64,000 nucleotides of DNA from Natronospira sp. (GCA_003558125.1 PWMQ01000016.1:1-64000), one strand, 5' to 3'; shown: positions 44,599 through 54,185, counted from the stretch's first letter. A program made the numbers and translations. Notes: generated by a model not told the origin, from the letters alone.

Positions 44599-46038
44599 AT
44601 GACTGATGCCCTGAAAATTGCCAGAGCCAACTTGCTGGAACCCAACGGCCTGGACGAGGACGCCCTGTCCCGCATCCTGGGCAAGATGATGAGCGCCTCG
44701 GTGGATGAGGCGGACCTCTACTTTCAGTTGTCCCGCCGTGAGAACTGGTCCCTGGAGGACGGCATCGTCAAGGAAGGCGGACATGGCGTGGACCAGGGGG
44801 TGGGATTGCGCGCGGTCTCCGGTGAAAAATCCGGCTTTGCCTATTCCGACGAGATTGTCCTGCCGGCCCTGGAAAAGGCTTCAGGAATGGCACGGGCGAT
44901 CGCCAGCGGTGGCCAGTCCGGCCGACTCCAGGCCTGGAAGGCCCGTGGGGGGGGTCAGCTTTACCAGCCCATCGACCCGATCGAAACCCTGAGCTCGGAC
45001 GAGAAGGTGGCCCTGCTGCAGCGGGTGGATGCCGCCTGCCGCGCCGAGGACAATCGGATCAAGAAGGTCACCGTCGGCCTGGCCGGCGTGCATGAAACCG
45101 TGCTGGTTGCGGGCAATGATGGCCGTTTGGTGGCCGATGTCCGGCCGCTGATTCGCATGAATGTGGTCTGCATCGCCGAGCAGGACGGGCGCCACGAACA
45201 GGGTGTGGCCGGCGCCGGTGGCCGGATTTCCATGCGCGACTTCCTGGCCGATGACGAGCCCCTGCGCCTGGCCCGGGAAGCCGCGCGTTCCGCCCTGGTC
45301 AATCTGGAAGCGGTGGAGGCGCCTGCCGGTACCATGCCGGTGGTGCTCGGGCCGGGCTGGCCCGGCGTCTTGTTGCACGAGGCCATCGGTCACGGCCTGG
45401 AAGGGGATTTCAATCGCAAGGGCACCTCGGCCTTTGCCGGCCGTATTGGCCAGCGGGTGGCGAGCGAGTATTGCACCGTGGTGGATGACGGCACCCTGCC
45501 CGGGCGCCGTGGGTCACTCAACGTCGATGATGAAGGCGAAGCCACCCAATGCACCACCCTGATTGAAGACGGCATCCTCACCGCCTACATGCAGGATCGC
45601 ATGAACGCCCGCCTGATGGGGCAGCGCAGTACCGGTAACGGTCGCCGGGAATCCTATGCCCATCTTCCCATGCCGCGCATGACCAATACCTACATGCAAC
45701 CCGGCCCCCATGACCCCGAAGAAATCATCCGCTCGGTCAAGCGCGGCCTCTACGCGGTCAACTTCGGCGGCGGTCAGGTGGACATCACCTCCGGCAAGTT
45801 CGTGTTTTCGGCCAGCGAGGCCTATCTCATCGAGAACGGCCGCATCACCCGTCCGGTCAAGGGTGCGACCCTGATTGGCAATGGGCCTGATGTGCTTACT
45901 CAGGTGAGCATGGTCGGGACGGATCTGGAACTGGATCGCGGCATTGGTGTCTGCGGCAAGGACGGGCAGGCCGTTCCGGTCGGTGTCGGTCAGCCCACCC
46001 TCAAGGTGGACCGGCTGACTGTTGGCGGCACCGGCTAG
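44599..46038 (+). CDS. tldD: Metalloprotease TldD
   Basis: 479 aa. The metal site is [11 protein letters not shown], with His260, Glu261 and His265; [15 protein letters not shown] follows. The C-terminal part [24 protein letters not shown] (split) and [13 protein letters not shown] is typical. TldD forms a heterodimer with PmbA (TldE, encoded at 60,093 here) that degrades unfolded short peptides and matures some ribosomally made peptides. It closes the conserved rng-to-tldD run; 23 bases separate it from the nitrilase gene. Confidence 0.96.
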   Translation: MTDALKIARANLLEPNGLDEDALSRILGKMMSASVDEADLYFQLSRRENWSLEDGIVKEGGHGVDQGVGLRAVSGEKSGFAYSDEIVLPALEKASGMARAIASGGQSGRLQAWKARGGGQLYQPIDPIETLSSDEKVALLQRVDAACRAEDNRIKKVTVGLAGVHETVLVAGNDGRLVADVRPLIRMNVVCIAEQDGRHEQGVAGAGGRISMRDFLADDEPLRLAREAARSALVNLEAVEAPAGTMPVVLGPGWPGVLLHEAIGHGLEGDFNRKGTSAFAGRIGQRVASEYCTVVDDGTLPGRRGSLNVDDEGEATQCTTLIEDGILTAYMQDRMNARLMGQRSTGNGRRESYAHLPMPRMTNTYMQPGPHDPEEIIRSVKRGLYAVNFGGGQVDITSGKFVFSASEAYLIENGRITRPVKGATLIGNGPDVLTQVSMVGTDLELDRGIGVCGKDGQAVPVGVGQPTLKVDRLTVGGTG

Positions 46039-46062
46039 ACACCGGGGCCCGGGAGCACAACC

Positions 46063-47034
46063 ATGGTAGTCAGTCGATCCCGTTTCTGGCGTACCGGTGC
46101 GATCATGTTCCTGATCGTGGTCGGTGGCCTGTCTCTGTTGCCCTATCTGATTTCCGACGGTGCCCGAGAGGATTTGCCGGAGGCGCCCTTCGCCGATAGC
46201 CGCTTTGCCGAGCTGGATGGATTCCGCGTCCACTATCGCGTGAGTCCCGCCCAGCCGGCTGACGCCGGTGCCGTTCAGGGTGATCTGCTATTGCTGCACG
46301 GCCTGGCGGGGTCGAGTTTCAGCTGGCGCGAGGTCGTCGAGCCCCTCACCCGTGCCGGTTATCGTGTGATTCGCGTGGACCTGCCACCCTTCGGCTTCAG
46401 TGAGCCACGGCTGCCTGCCCAGGCTGGTCTTGGGGAAACCGCGCTGCTTGAGGCGGTGCTGGATGAAGCGGGCTTGGCCACGGACCGCCTGCACCTGGTG
46501 GGCCACTCCATGGGGGCGGCTGCCGCCGCTCGTCTGGCTACCCGTCTGGAGCGGTCCATTGCCACGGTGACCTTTGTGTCCGGGAGCCTGGATACAGGCA
46601 GTGAGGGGGGGCAGGGGATTGGCGGCGTGATCATGCGCTATCCCCCCGTTCAGCGCTGGATTACCGTAATCGGCAGTCGGCGACTGCTGAACGAGGAAGG
46701 CATGGCAAGGGCGCTGGAATCGGCCTATGGCAAGCCGCCCTCGGATGCAGCGGTGGCCGGCTATCTTGCCCCCCTGCGTACACGTGGCCGGCCGGCAGCG
46801 GTGATCCGTTATCTGCATTCCTCGCGCGAGTCGGTCAGCCCGGACTCGCTCGGCTCCCTGCAAACGGCCCTGATCTGGGGCGAGCGGGATCAATGGGTGC
46901 CCATTTCCCACGGGCGGCGCCTGCAGGACGCCCTGGATGCCCCCCTCGAGATCATCGATGGGGCCGGCCATAATCCCATGGAGACCCACCCGGAGGCCTT
47001 CTCCGAGACCCTGCTGGAATTGCTGGCCCGCTGA
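46063..47034 (+). CDS. Alpha/beta hydrolase with N-terminal membrane anchor
   Basis: 323 aa. A membrane helix at about 10-28 precedes an alpha/beta-hydrolase fold: the oxyanion loop LLLHGLAGSSFSW (about 75-87), the nucleophile elbow LVGHSMGAA, a lid region, the acid in WGERDQWVP and the catalytic His in DGAGHNPMETHPEAF. Substrate cannot be told. ATG 46063 is 24 bases after the tldD stop, so it may be read from the tldD transcript; the zinc operon promoter begins right after it. Confidence 0.88.
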   Translation: MVVSRSRFWRTGAIMFLIVVGGLSLLPYLISDGAREDLPEAPFADSRFAELDGFRVHYRVSPAQPADAGAVQGDLLLLHGLAGSSFSWREVVEPLTRAGYRVIRVDLPPFGFSEPRLPAQAGLGETALLEAVLDEAGLATDRLHLVGHSMGAAAAARLATRLERSIATVTFVSGSLDTGSEGGQGIGGVIMRYPPVQRWITVIGSRRLLNEEGMARALESAYGKPPSDAAVAGYLAPLRTRGRPAAVIRYLHSSRESVSPDSLGSLQTALIWGERDQWVPISHGRRLQDALDAPLEIIDGAGHNPMETHPEAFSETLLELLAR

Positions 47035-47067
47035 GTCCTTTTGCCGTTTTTTGACGCCGCCAAGCCA

Positions 47068-47104
47068 TTGCGGCCGAGTTATTTGTGTTATATTATTGCA
47101 TAAC
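47068..47104 (+). promoter_or_regulatory. Promoter with Zur-like operator before the zinc operon
   Basis: TTGCGG (47,068-47,073) and TATTAT (47,091-47,096) are 17 bases apart and form a sigma70-type promoter. An inverted repeat GTTAT...ATAAC (47,087-47,104, GTTATATTATTGCATAAC) overlaps the -10 element. The GTTAT/ATAAC half-sites are those of proteobacterial Zur operators, and overlap with -10 suits repression when zinc is plentiful. The downstream genes are a zinc-type uptake set. Assignment is by motif and context; no regulator gene is in the window. Confidence 0.7.
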
Positions 47105-47129
47105 GATTATCCGGACCCGAGGTAAGCCC

Positions 47130-47555
47130 ATGCCAGGTCAGGCTGCGGACAAGCAATTCGACTATGTCGCCATCGGCATGTCCGGCCTGTGCGTGCTTCA
47201 CTGCACGGCACTGCCGGTTTTGGCCGCCGCTCTGCCCTGGATCGCCAATCTGGCTATCGTCGATGACTGGTTTCACATTGCCATGCTGTTCGTGGTGGTG
47301 CCGGTCAGTCTCTATGCTCTGGGCCGTGCCTGGCGCTGTTCTGGCCACGGTGCGCCCCTGGCCATCGGCGTCGTGGGTCTGGTGCTGATGGTCGTGGCCA
47401 CCTTCGAGTTCATGGCCTGGCACAGCACAGGCCTTGAACAGACCCTGACCCTGATGGGTGCCGGGATTCTAACCGTGGCACACCTGATCAATCTGCGGAA
47501 CTTGTTCCGTGCCAAGCGGGTCGTTTCACTGGAAATGCCCGGCAGCCGCTGCTGA
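47130..47555 (+). CDS. MerC domain-containing membrane protein
   Basis: 141 aa with four hydrophobic segments. MSGLCVLHCTALPVLAAALPW (split) carries the paired cysteines of the MerC family in the first membrane helix (CVLHC). MerC proteins move mercury or other thiophilic metal ions through the inner membrane; family members near zinc ABC transporters are probably not for mercury. ATG 47130 follows GAGGTAAG and is 26 bases past the Zur-like operator, making it the first gene of the zinc operon. No merA or merR is present. Confidence 0.85.
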   Translation: MPGQAADKQFDYVAIGMSGLCVLHCTALPVLAAALPWIANLAIVDDWFHIAMLFVVVPVSLYALGRAWRCSGHGAPLAIGVVGLVLMVVATFEFMAWHSTGLEQTLTLMGAGILTVAHLINLRNLFRAKRVVSLEMPGSRC

Positions 47556-47598
47556 GTTCAAGCGCTTCCCCAATCAGCCTGTTTCGAGGGCTTATCGC

Positions 47599-47904
47599 AT
47601 GACGATCAGGATGTCTCACAGTCTGATGCGTACTGCCTGGCTGCTGGCCCTGGTCGCCGGTCTGTTGCTTCCCCTGTCTGAAACCCTTCATGCCCAGGAG
47701 CATGTGGGTGAGCCCGGGCATGCCGTTGAGCATTGCCTGAGCTGTCAGTTGCTTTCCCCCAAGTCCGGCCCCTTGCCGGTGGCCGAGTTCACAGTTGCCA
47801 TGCCGCAGATGGCGGTGAGTGGACTCAATTCCCCCGTTGAATCCGGCCGTGTCCAGTCCATACCGGACTACGCTATCGCCGTTCGCGCCCCGCCCGGAAT
47901 CTGA
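47599..47904 (+). CDS. Small exported CxxC protein in the zinc operon
   Basis: 101 aa. An N-terminal hydrophobic signal (about 10-30, ending in HAQ) is followed by EHVGEPGHAVEHCLSCQLL, a short His and Cys cluster (two His before a CLSC pair) able to bind a metal ion. The rest is low in features. Similar short proteins (DUF2946-like) stand near metal transport genes in other bacteria; the resemblance is to layout more than sequence. ATG 47599; it lies 43 bases behind the MerC-like gene and 130 bases before the outer-membrane protein gene. Role in metal capture is a guess. Confidence 0.6.
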   Translation: MTIRMSHSLMRTAWLLALVAGLLLPLSETLHAQEHVGEPGHAVEHCLSCQLLSPKSGPLPVAEFTVAMPQMAVSGLNSPVESGRVQSIPDYAIAVRAPPGI

Positions 47905-48034
47905 ACCGGCGATGCGGTCGTTCAGGGTCTCTGTCGACTGCCTATCGATCCCCGAAATTTATACCCGGAACCATCGGCATGTCCCCGTGCCGGTGAGTTC
48001 CCGTGAAGTCATCCCTTATTCAGGAGTACAAGCA

Positions 48035-49579
48035 ATGAAGCTTAGCCAGACAATTGTTGGCCTGATGCTGATCTCCGGCCTTTCCGTCTCACCGCTGTTT
48101 GCCGGCGATGCAACCGAGGCCGACGACAGCGATTTGCGCATGGATCAGGTCCTGGCCCAGGCTGAGACCACCCCCGAAGCCGAGCAGCAACGCCAGGCCG
48201 GTCCCGCCCGTGATCCCCTGGACCCCCAGCCGGCCCGTATGCGGGCCATGCAAGTGGGTGGTGGTGATCAGGAGGTCACTTCCGGCACTGCCTTCAACCC
48301 GGCCATTTCCGTCATTCTGGACGGGGTCTACTACAACGAATTCAGCGGTCATGTTGAAGATGCCCCCGGTTTCGACTTTGGCCATGACCATGGCCATGGC
48401 GGCCATGGCCATGGCCTGGAGTCGGGTTTCCAGATCCGCGAAGCGGAGCTGTCCTTTTCCGGCACAGTGGACCCTTACTTCGACATGTTCGTGATGGCAG
48501 CCCTGTTCGAAAACGGGGTGGAGCTGGAAGAGGCCTATGTCACCACACGCTCCCTGCCGGCCGGGCTGCAGATCAAGGCCGGTCGCTTCCTGAGTGATGT
48601 GGGTTACATCAACAAGCAGCATATCCATGACTGGCAGTTCGTCGATGCCCCCTGGGTTATAGACAACCTGTTTGGTGAGGAAGGCTTGCGCGAAAACGGT
48701 ATCCAGCTCACCTGGATGCCGGCCACTCGCAGCTACACCCGTTTTGGTCTGGAATTGCTCCACGGCGAGAGTGAAGGTGTGGCCAACTATGTGGGTGATG
48801 GCCGCCATGAAATGGTGACTGTCCTGCCAAGGCACGTCGTGGATCCCAATGTGGGCCCCGATGATCCGGGGGCTGAAGAGCCGGTTCGCAACCGCTGGCG
48901 TGATGACAAGGGGCTGCACCAGACTTCCTCTCCGCGTCTGATCACCGCCTTCGCCAAGTGGGCACCCAATCTTGGCTATGACCATGCCTTGCAACTCGGG
49001 GTATTCGGCGGTGTGAGCGACGCCCACCAGATGGAAGAGACCCATTCCAGCGGTCGCTTGGAGACCTGGGACGGGGACGCGAAGTTCTATGGTTTTGACC
49101 TCGTCTACAAGTACGACGGTGGCGGCATCCATGGTCATCGGAGCTTTCAGTTCCAGACCGAGTACATTCGTCGTGAGATGAATCTGCATTACCAGAGCCG
49201 ACAGTTCACTGATTTCGGTACCCTTGAGCCCACCACCCGCAACCCCGATGGCGACGTGGTCGATCAGGAATGGGTTCAGGACGGTATATATGCCCAGGCG
49301 GTCTACGGCTTCGCGCCGCGTTGGAACATGGGCCTGCGGGTCGATGCCCTGGGTCTGACCAATGATGCCTATGAAGATCAGCCCGACGGTCGTGGCCTGC
49401 CGGTGAGTCTGGGTTCCTCCAAGCGTTTTGCCCTGCAGACGACTTACGCGCCCACGGAGTTTTCCCGCATCAGAGCGCAGCTCAACTATAACGACTTCGC
49501 CCACCACGATGATGAGGCCTGGGAGTTCATGCTGCAGTACAACATCAGTCTGGGTGTGCATGGTGCCCACGCATTCTGA
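48035..49579 (+). CDS. Outer-membrane beta-barrel protein with His-rich loop
   Basis: 514 aa with a signal peptide (about 1-22). Alternating strands with aromatic belts (for example FGLELLHGESEGVANYVG and a final strand running to the C-terminal Phe) point to an outer-membrane barrel of porin type, and there is no TonB plug domain. A His/Gly run at about 110-125 (HDHGHGGHGHGLESG) could bind zinc. Members are found beside zinc ABC importers in other gammaproteobacteria. ATG 48035 with AGGAG upstream; the longer frame is not signal-bearing. Probably admits or buffers zinc at the outer membrane, an inference from the operon. Confidence 0.8.
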   Translation: MKLSQTIVGLMLISGLSVSPLFAGDATEADDSDLRMDQVLAQAETTPEAEQQRQAGPARDPLDPQPARMRAMQVGGGDQEVTSGTAFNPAISVILDGVYYNEFSGHVEDAPGFDFGHDHGHGGHGHGLESGFQIREAELSFSGTVDPYFDMFVMAALFENGVELEEAYVTTRSLPAGLQIKAGRFLSDVGYINKQHIHDWQFVDAPWVIDNLFGEEGLRENGIQLTWMPATRSYTRFGLELLHGESEGVANYVGDGRHEMVTVLPRHVVDPNVGPDDPGAEEPVRNRWRDDKGLHQTSSPRLITAFAKWAPNLGYDHALQLGVFGGVSDAHQMEETHSSGRLETWDGDAKFYGFDLVYKYDGGGIHGHRSFQFQTEYIRREMNLHYQSRQFTDFGTLEPTTRNPDGDVVDQEWVQDGIYAQAVYGFAPRWNMGLRVDALGLTNDAYEDQPDGRGLPVSLGSSKRFALQTTYAPTEFSRIRAQLNYNDFAHHDDEAWEFMLQYNISLGVHGAHAF

Positions 49580-49679
49580 TGCCTGTTGAGGAAAACAAGC
49601 CGGGTTTGTCTACCCGATGGATTGAGAAAGAATCAGACTCCCGCCGGTTCCAGGATCGGCGGTGGTAGAGGAGAGAGTC

Positions 49680-50567
49680 ATGAAACGAGTGATTATCGGA
49701 ATGCTGTTGATGCTGGCGGCCGTGGCTGCCAGTGCCGAAGTCCGGGTAGCGGCCACCGTGCCCAACATGGGCATGCTGGCGCGGGTGATCGGCGGTGATG
49801 CCGTTGATGTGACGGTGATGGCGCCGGCCGATCGGGATGCCCATTACCTGGAGGCCCGCCCCTCGATGATGGCGGCACTGCGCCGTGCCGATGTGGTGGT
49901 GGCCGTGGGTGCCGAGCTGGAAGTAGGCTGGCTGCCGGCCGCCCTCCAGGGTGCCAACAATCCCCGAGTGCAGGTGGGGCGAACCGGCTACTTCGAGGGC
50001 GCTGCCCACATCGAGCTGATCGAGGCTGGTGCAGCTGCGGACCGTGCGGGTGGTGATGTGCACCCGGCCGGCAACCCGCATTTTTACATGGACCCCCAGC
50101 GCATGGCCGAGGTCGGCTTTGCCCTGGCCGAGCGTCTGGGCCGCCTGGATTCGGACAATGCCGAGCGTTTTCTGGAGAATGCGGAACGATTTGCCGCCAT
50201 GGCGGACGAAAGGGTCGCGGCCTGGTTGGAGCGTGCCGAGGATGTGCCGGGTGCCGTGCTGTATCATAAGGACGCCAATTATTTGACGCGTCTGTTTGAT
50301 GCCCCCATCCTGGGTTATCTGGAACCCCTGCCGGGGATTCCGCCCACGGCCCGTCATCTGCGAGGCCTGGTTCGGGATCTGGATGGCCGGGACGGGATTA
50401 CCCTGTATACGGATTTCCAGCCCTCACGCGGCGCGGATTTTCTGGAGCGTGAACTGGGTTGGCCCAGTCGCCAGTTGCCCAACCAGGTGAGCACGACTGC
50501 GGATGACGCCGAGGAGTATTTCGAGATGATTGATCGCTGGGTTGAGGCCCTGGCCAGTGTCCGCTGA
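49680..50567 (+). CDS. Metal (zinc-type) ABC transporter substrate-binding protein
   Basis: 295 aa with a signal peptide (about 1-19). It has the cluster A-I fold of ZnuA/MntC/TroA proteins; probable metal ligands are His55 (DAHYLEARPS), His134 (GNPHFYMDP), His196 (LYHKDANYL) and Asp245 (TDFQPSRG). It lacks the long acidic/His loop of E. coli ZnuA, so zinc versus manganese is decided by context: the operon has a Zur-like operator and a His-rich barrel. ATG 49680 is preceded by AGAGGAGAG. The ATPase gene overlaps its end. Confidence 0.88.
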   Translation: MKRVIIGMLLMLAAVAASAEVRVAATVPNMGMLARVIGGDAVDVTVMAPADRDAHYLEARPSMMAALRRADVVVAVGAELEVGWLPAALQGANNPRVQVGRTGYFEGAAHIELIEAGAAADRAGGDVHPAGNPHFYMDPQRMAEVGFALAERLGRLDSDNAERFLENAERFAAMADERVAAWLERAEDVPGAVLYHKDANYLTRLFDAPILGYLEPLPGIPPTARHLRGLVRDLDGRDGITLYTDFQPSRGADFLERELGWPSRQLPNQVSTTADDAEEYFEMIDRWVEALASVR

Positions 50568-51159
50568 TACCGCCACAACTGCGCTGCTGGCCGTCAAGGA
50601 GGTGGTAGCGGGATACGCGGGGCCCGTCGTGGGCCCCGTGTCTTTTGACGTCTATCCCGGCGAGGTGCTTGGCCTGCGGGGGCCCAATGGCTGTGGCAAG
50701 TCCACCCTGCTCAAGGCCATCACCGGGGAAGCCAAACGGTTTGCCGGTAAGATCGTCCGCTGCAATGGCCTGACCGTGACCCACCATCAACAACGCCCGG
50801 AATTGCCACCGGAATTGCCCTTGCTGGGGCGGGAGTTGTTGCGGGTGATGGGGGCGGATCGCGGCGATGCCCCGGGCATCATCAAGCCGCTCCTGTATCG
50901 ACCCATCAATCGCATGAGCGGCGGGCAGTTCCAGTTGTTGGAGGCATGGGCCTGTCTGGGTGGTGACGCGGAGCTGGTGCTGCTGGACGAGCCCACCAAC
51001 AACCTGGACGGTGAGGCGATCGAAGCCCTTGCCCATATTCTGCGCACGGCTCGACCGCCGCGCGCCGTCCTGCTGGTCAGTCATGAGCGGGCCTTCCTGG
51101 AAGAAAACTGCACCCGTATCGTTGAGATTGGCCGACCCGGGGAGGGACAGGGTTCGTGA
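50557..51159 (+). CDS. Metal ABC transporter ATP-binding protein (ZnuC-like)
   Basis: 200 aa, short for the family. Walker A is GPNGCGKST, the signature helix is reduced to RMSGGQFQLLEAWAC, and Walker B is LVLLDEPTNNLDG; a final HERAFLEENCTRIVEIG carries the switch His. The start is GTG 50557, overlapping the end of the substrate-binding protein gene by 11 bases; a TTG at 50,530 is the only longer option. It is followed by the permease with a four-base overlap (GTGA). Coupled translation of the three transporter genes is expected. Confidence 0.9.
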   Translation: MSADTATTALLAVKEVVAGYAGPVVGPVSFDVYPGEVLGLRGPNGCGKSTLLKAITGEAKRFAGKIVRCNGLTVTHHQQRPELPPELPLLGRELLRVMGADRGDAPGIIKPLLYRPINRMSGGQFQLLEAWACLGGDAELVLLDEPTNNLDGEAIEALAHILRTARPPRAVLLVSHERAFLEENCTRIVEIGRPGEGQGS

Positions 51160-51971
51160 GTGACTTTATTCTTTTTGACCCTCTTTTTCGTCAACCTTTC
51201 GTCATTGGCCTGCTGCTGAGCATTGCCCTGTCACTGCTGGGCGCCTACCTCCGCATGCGGGAGGAATGGCTGGCGGCCATGGGTCTGTCCCATATGGCGG
51301 CAGCCGGCGGGGTAGCGGCCTTGCCGCTCGGTATCCCAGCCCTCGCCGGGGCACTGCTGGCAGCCGCCCTGGCGGCGATTGCCAAGGGTCTGCTACCCAA
51401 GGCCAGCAACAGCCATTACGGACTCATGTTGTTGCTGGGTTGGGCCGGGGCAATGATACTGGCGGCCAACACCCATCAGGGTGAAGTGGTGGGCGAGGCC
51501 TTGTTGCGAGGCCAGCTCTATTTCACCAGCACGCCGCATCTCATCGGCTCCCTGGCCCTGGTGGCGGTGCTCCTGTTTGCCTTGAGCTGGCTGTCGCCAC
51601 GGCTGCTGGCCGAGCGTTTCTTCCCGGACCATTTTTCCGCCAATCGCATTCCGGCCTGGCCCCATCGGCTCCTGTTCGGGGCCTTGGTGGTGGTGGCTGC
51701 CGTCCTGGGCACCCTGGCCATGGGCGCCATGAGCGCCTTTGCCATGTTCTTTGTTCCAGCCTGGGTCGCTTTCGTGCTGGTCCGGGGCTGGCGCTGGGCC
51801 CTGGCCTTGACCGTGGCACTGGGCGTGGGCTGCTATCTGCTCGCCTTCGTGCTGTCCATGTTGCTGGATCAGCCCTTCGGGCCTACCCTGACCCTCTGTC
51901 TGGCCGCCCTGGCCCTGCTCCGGCTGTTCGCCCACCGGGCCGCCCGGGTGGCCGGCGCGCCTGGTGAATAG
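51156..51971 (+). CDS. Metal ABC transporter permease (ZnuB-like)
   Basis: 271 aa with eight to nine membrane helices, as in the ABC-3 family of zinc and manganese permeases. MGLSHMAAAGGVAALPLGIP and the GALVVVAAVLGTLAMGAMSAFAMFFVPAWVAF segment (split) occupy the positions of the conserved ABC-3 loops. The start is GTG 51156, overlapping the ATPase gene by four bases. It is the last gene of the zinc-type operon. Some signature residues differ from E. coli ZnuB, so this is a divergent permease whose metal is assigned by context. Confidence 0.85.
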   Translation: MSDFILFDPLFRQPFVIGLLLSIALSLLGAYLRMREEWLAAMGLSHMAAAGGVAALPLGIPALAGALLAAALAAIAKGLLPKASNSHYGLMLLLGWAGAMILAANTHQGEVVGEALLRGQLYFTSTPHLIGSLALVAVLLFALSWLSPRLLAERFFPDHFSANRIPAWPHRLLFGALVVVAAVLGTLAMGAMSAFAMFFVPAWVAFVLVRGWRWALALTVALGVGCYLLAFVLSMLLDQPFGPTLTLCLAALALLRLFAHRAARVAGAPGE

Positions 51972-52010
51972 GCGTTATCATGGGTGGCTGATCCCCTGTA
52001 GCCCAAGACC

Positions 52011-53039
52011 ATGAAACTGCGACCCGAACAGCTAGGCCAACACCTGAACAAGCAGCTCGCGCCGGTCTATCTCATTGCCGGTGATGAGCCCTTGCTGGTT
52101 GATGAAGCTGCTGACAGCGTGCGACGCAAGGCCCGCGAGGCCGGTGTGGAGGAACGCACGAGCTTCATGGCCGAAAAGGATTTTGACTGGCAGGCCCTCA
52201 GTGATTCCGCCGCCAGCCTCTCCCTGTTCGCCCAGCAACGCCTGGTGGAACTCCGCCTGCCGTCGGCCAAGCCCGGCCGGGAAGGCAGCAAGGCCCTGAC
52301 TGACTGGGCCGAGCGTCCGCCCGAGGACCATACCCTGATCGTGATCAGCGGCAAGCTGGATCGCAGCCAGCGCAATGCCAAATGGGTCCAGGCGCTGGAG
52401 TCCGCCGGCGTGATGGTGGAAGTCTGGCCGGTGCCCCGTCATCAGCTGCCCCAGTGGGTGCAGCAGCGGATGATTGCGGCTGGCCTCCAGGTGTCCCGGG
52501 ATGCGGCCCGTTTCATTGCTGAAAGGGTGGAGGGCAATCTCCTCGCCGCCGCACAGGAAATCGAGAAGTTGCGCCTGTTGCTTGGCGAGGGCGTGGTGGA
52601 CGACGAGACCGTGCGTGGCGCGGTGGTGGATAGCGCTCGCTACGATCCCTTCCAGCTTGCCGATGCCGCGCTTGCCGGGCAGACGGCGCGGGCGGTCAAG
52701 ATCCTTGAGGGGCTGCATGGTGAAGGCGTGGAACCGCCACTGCTGGTCTGGGTCCTGGCCCGCGAGATCCGCGCCATGGCCGACATGGCCTCGGGCCTGG
52801 CCCGGGGCCGGCGCCTGGACGATGTCACCCGTCGTGTCTGGGCCAGTCGCCGTGGGCTGGTGGAGAAGGCGCTCAAGCGTCACAACGAGACCCGCTGGCT
52901 GGCCCTGCTGGCCGAAGCCGGGGAATTGGACGCCATGGCCAAGGGTGCTCGCTGCGGCAATCCCTGGGACGCCCTGCAGCGCCTGGTCATGGCCATCAGC
53001 TCCGTGGAAGCCGGTCGCCGCCTGGGGCTGGTAGCCTGA
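52011..53039 (+). CDS. holA: DNA polymerase III subunit delta
   Basis: 342 aa, the HolA length. It opens with LRPEQLGQHLNKQLAPVYLIAGDEPLLVDEAADSVR (split), the HolA signature where delta contacts the clamp, and has the AAA+-like fold without a Walker motif. Delta opens the beta clamp as part of the clamp loader. In many gammaproteobacteria holA sits between lptE and nadD; here nadD is 16 kb away, so that cluster has been broken. ATG 52011, 39 bases after the zinc operon; convergent with purK. Confidence 0.93.
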   Translation: MKLRPEQLGQHLNKQLAPVYLIAGDEPLLVDEAADSVRRKAREAGVEERTSFMAEKDFDWQALSDSAASLSLFAQQRLVELRLPSAKPGREGSKALTDWAERPPEDHTLIVISGKLDRSQRNAKWVQALESAGVMVEVWPVPRHQLPQWVQQRMIAAGLQVSRDAARFIAERVEGNLLAAAQEIEKLRLLLGEGVVDDETVRGAVVDSARYDPFQLADAALAGQTARAVKILEGLHGEGVEPPLLVWVLAREIRAMADMASGLARGRRLDDVTRRVWASRRGLVEKALKRHNETRWLALLAEAGELDAMAKGARCGNPWDALQRLVMAISSVEAGRRLGLVA

Positions 53040-53087
53040 CCGCGCCCTCTGTGTGCACAAGTCCCGCGCTGACCCGGGTGTACCGGG

Positions 53088-54185
53088 CTATGCCTGTTCG
53101 GCCGCCTTCACCAGGGGCAGGAGTTCGTCGATGACGGCGTCCAGGCTGGCGCGGTCGTCGCGGACGACGGTGATGTGGCCGAGCTTGCGGCGGGGGCGGG
53201 GCGCCTTGCCGTAATCGTGGTAGTGAGCGTCCTCGTGGCGGATCACCCCTTCCAGGGCCGGCATGCGCCCAAGGCAGTTGATCATCGCCGAGACGCCCCG
53301 GGGGCGGGTGGAGCCCAGGGGCAGGTCGAGGATGCCACGCAGGTGGTTCTCGAACTGGCTGGTGGCGGCGCCCTCGATGGTCCAGTGCCCTGAATTGTGC
53401 ACCCGCGGGGCCATTTCATTGGCAATCAGGCGGCCGGCCTTCTCGAAATATTCCACCGTCAGGATGCCCGCATAGTCATGGGCCTCCATCAGCGCCGCGA
53501 GCTGCTTCTCCGCCGTGGCCTGCAGCGCCGGGTCGGCGGCAGGCGCAATGGACAGGCGCAGGATGCCGTCCTCGTGGCGGTTCTCGCTCAGGGGGTAGAA
53601 GCGGGTATCGCCGGAGCGGTTGCGCACACCGATCAGGGAGACTTCGCGTTCGAAGTCGACAAAGCCTTCCAGGATCAGGGGCGCGCCGGAGAGGCCCTCC
53701 CAGGCCTTGGCAATCTCCGCCTCGCTTCGGATCAATTGCTGGCCACGGCCGTCATAGCCCATCCGTCGACGCTTGAGCATGGCCGGCAAGCCGAGTGCTT
53801 TAACCGCCGACTCCAGTTCCGCCAGGCTGTCCACCGAGCGATAGGGGGCGGTTTCAATCCCGTGGCGGGCGAAGCATTCCTTTTCCCGCAGCCGATCCTG
53901 GGCCGCCCCGAGGATGGCCGGGCCGGGGTGGACGGGGATACCGGACGCCGCGGCTTCCAGGGCCTCAACGGGGACGTTTTCCACGTCGTAGGTGAGCAGT
54001 TCCACCTGTCCGGCCAGCCGGCGGATGTCCTCGGCCTGCATGAAATCACCGAGCACAATGTCGCCCACCTGGGCGCCGGGGCTGTCCTCGCTCTTGTCGA
54101 GAAAAGTGAAGCGCAGGCCAAGGGGATAGCCGGCCAGGGCCATCATGCGGCCGAGTTGGCCGGCGCCGATGATTCCAATGCTCAT
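53088..54185 (-). CDS. purK: 5-(carboxyamino)imidazole ribonucleotide synthase
   Basis: 365 aa. The N terminus GIIGAGQLGRMMALAGYPLG is the PurK signature, followed by an ATP-grasp fold (MLKRRRMGYDGRGQQLI; ILTVEYFEKAGRLIANEMAPRVHNSGHWT split). PurK uses ATP and bicarbonate to make N5-CAIR from AIR. It is 22 bases downstream of purE, its partner, on the same strand. ATG 54183-54185. Confidence 0.97.
   Translation of the reverse strand: MSIGIIGAGQLGRMMALAGYPLGLRFTFLDKSEDSPGAQVGDIVLGDFMQAEDIRRLAGQVELLTYDVENVPVEALEAAASGIPVHPGPAILGAAQDRLREKECFARHGIETAPYRSVDSLAELESAVKALGLPAMLKRRRMGYDGRGQQLIRSEAEIAKAWEGLSGAPLILEGFVDFEREVSLIGVRNRSGDTRFYPLSENRHEDGILRLSIAPAADPALQATAEKQLAALMEAHDYAGILTVEYFEKAGRLIANEMAPRVHNSGHWTIEGAATSQFENHLRGILDLPLGSTRPRGVSAMINCLGRMPALEGVIRHEDAHYHDYGKAPRPRRKLGHITVVRDDRASLDAVIDELLPLVKAAEQA

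Noticed and set aside
47130-47555. Mercury resistance locus from the MerC-like gene
   Set aside because: No merR, merT, merP or merA is present, and the operator and neighbours are of zinc type.
53050-53092. Terminator between holA and purK
   Set aside because: A small hairpin (CCCGG/CCGGG) is present but there is no T-run on either strand.
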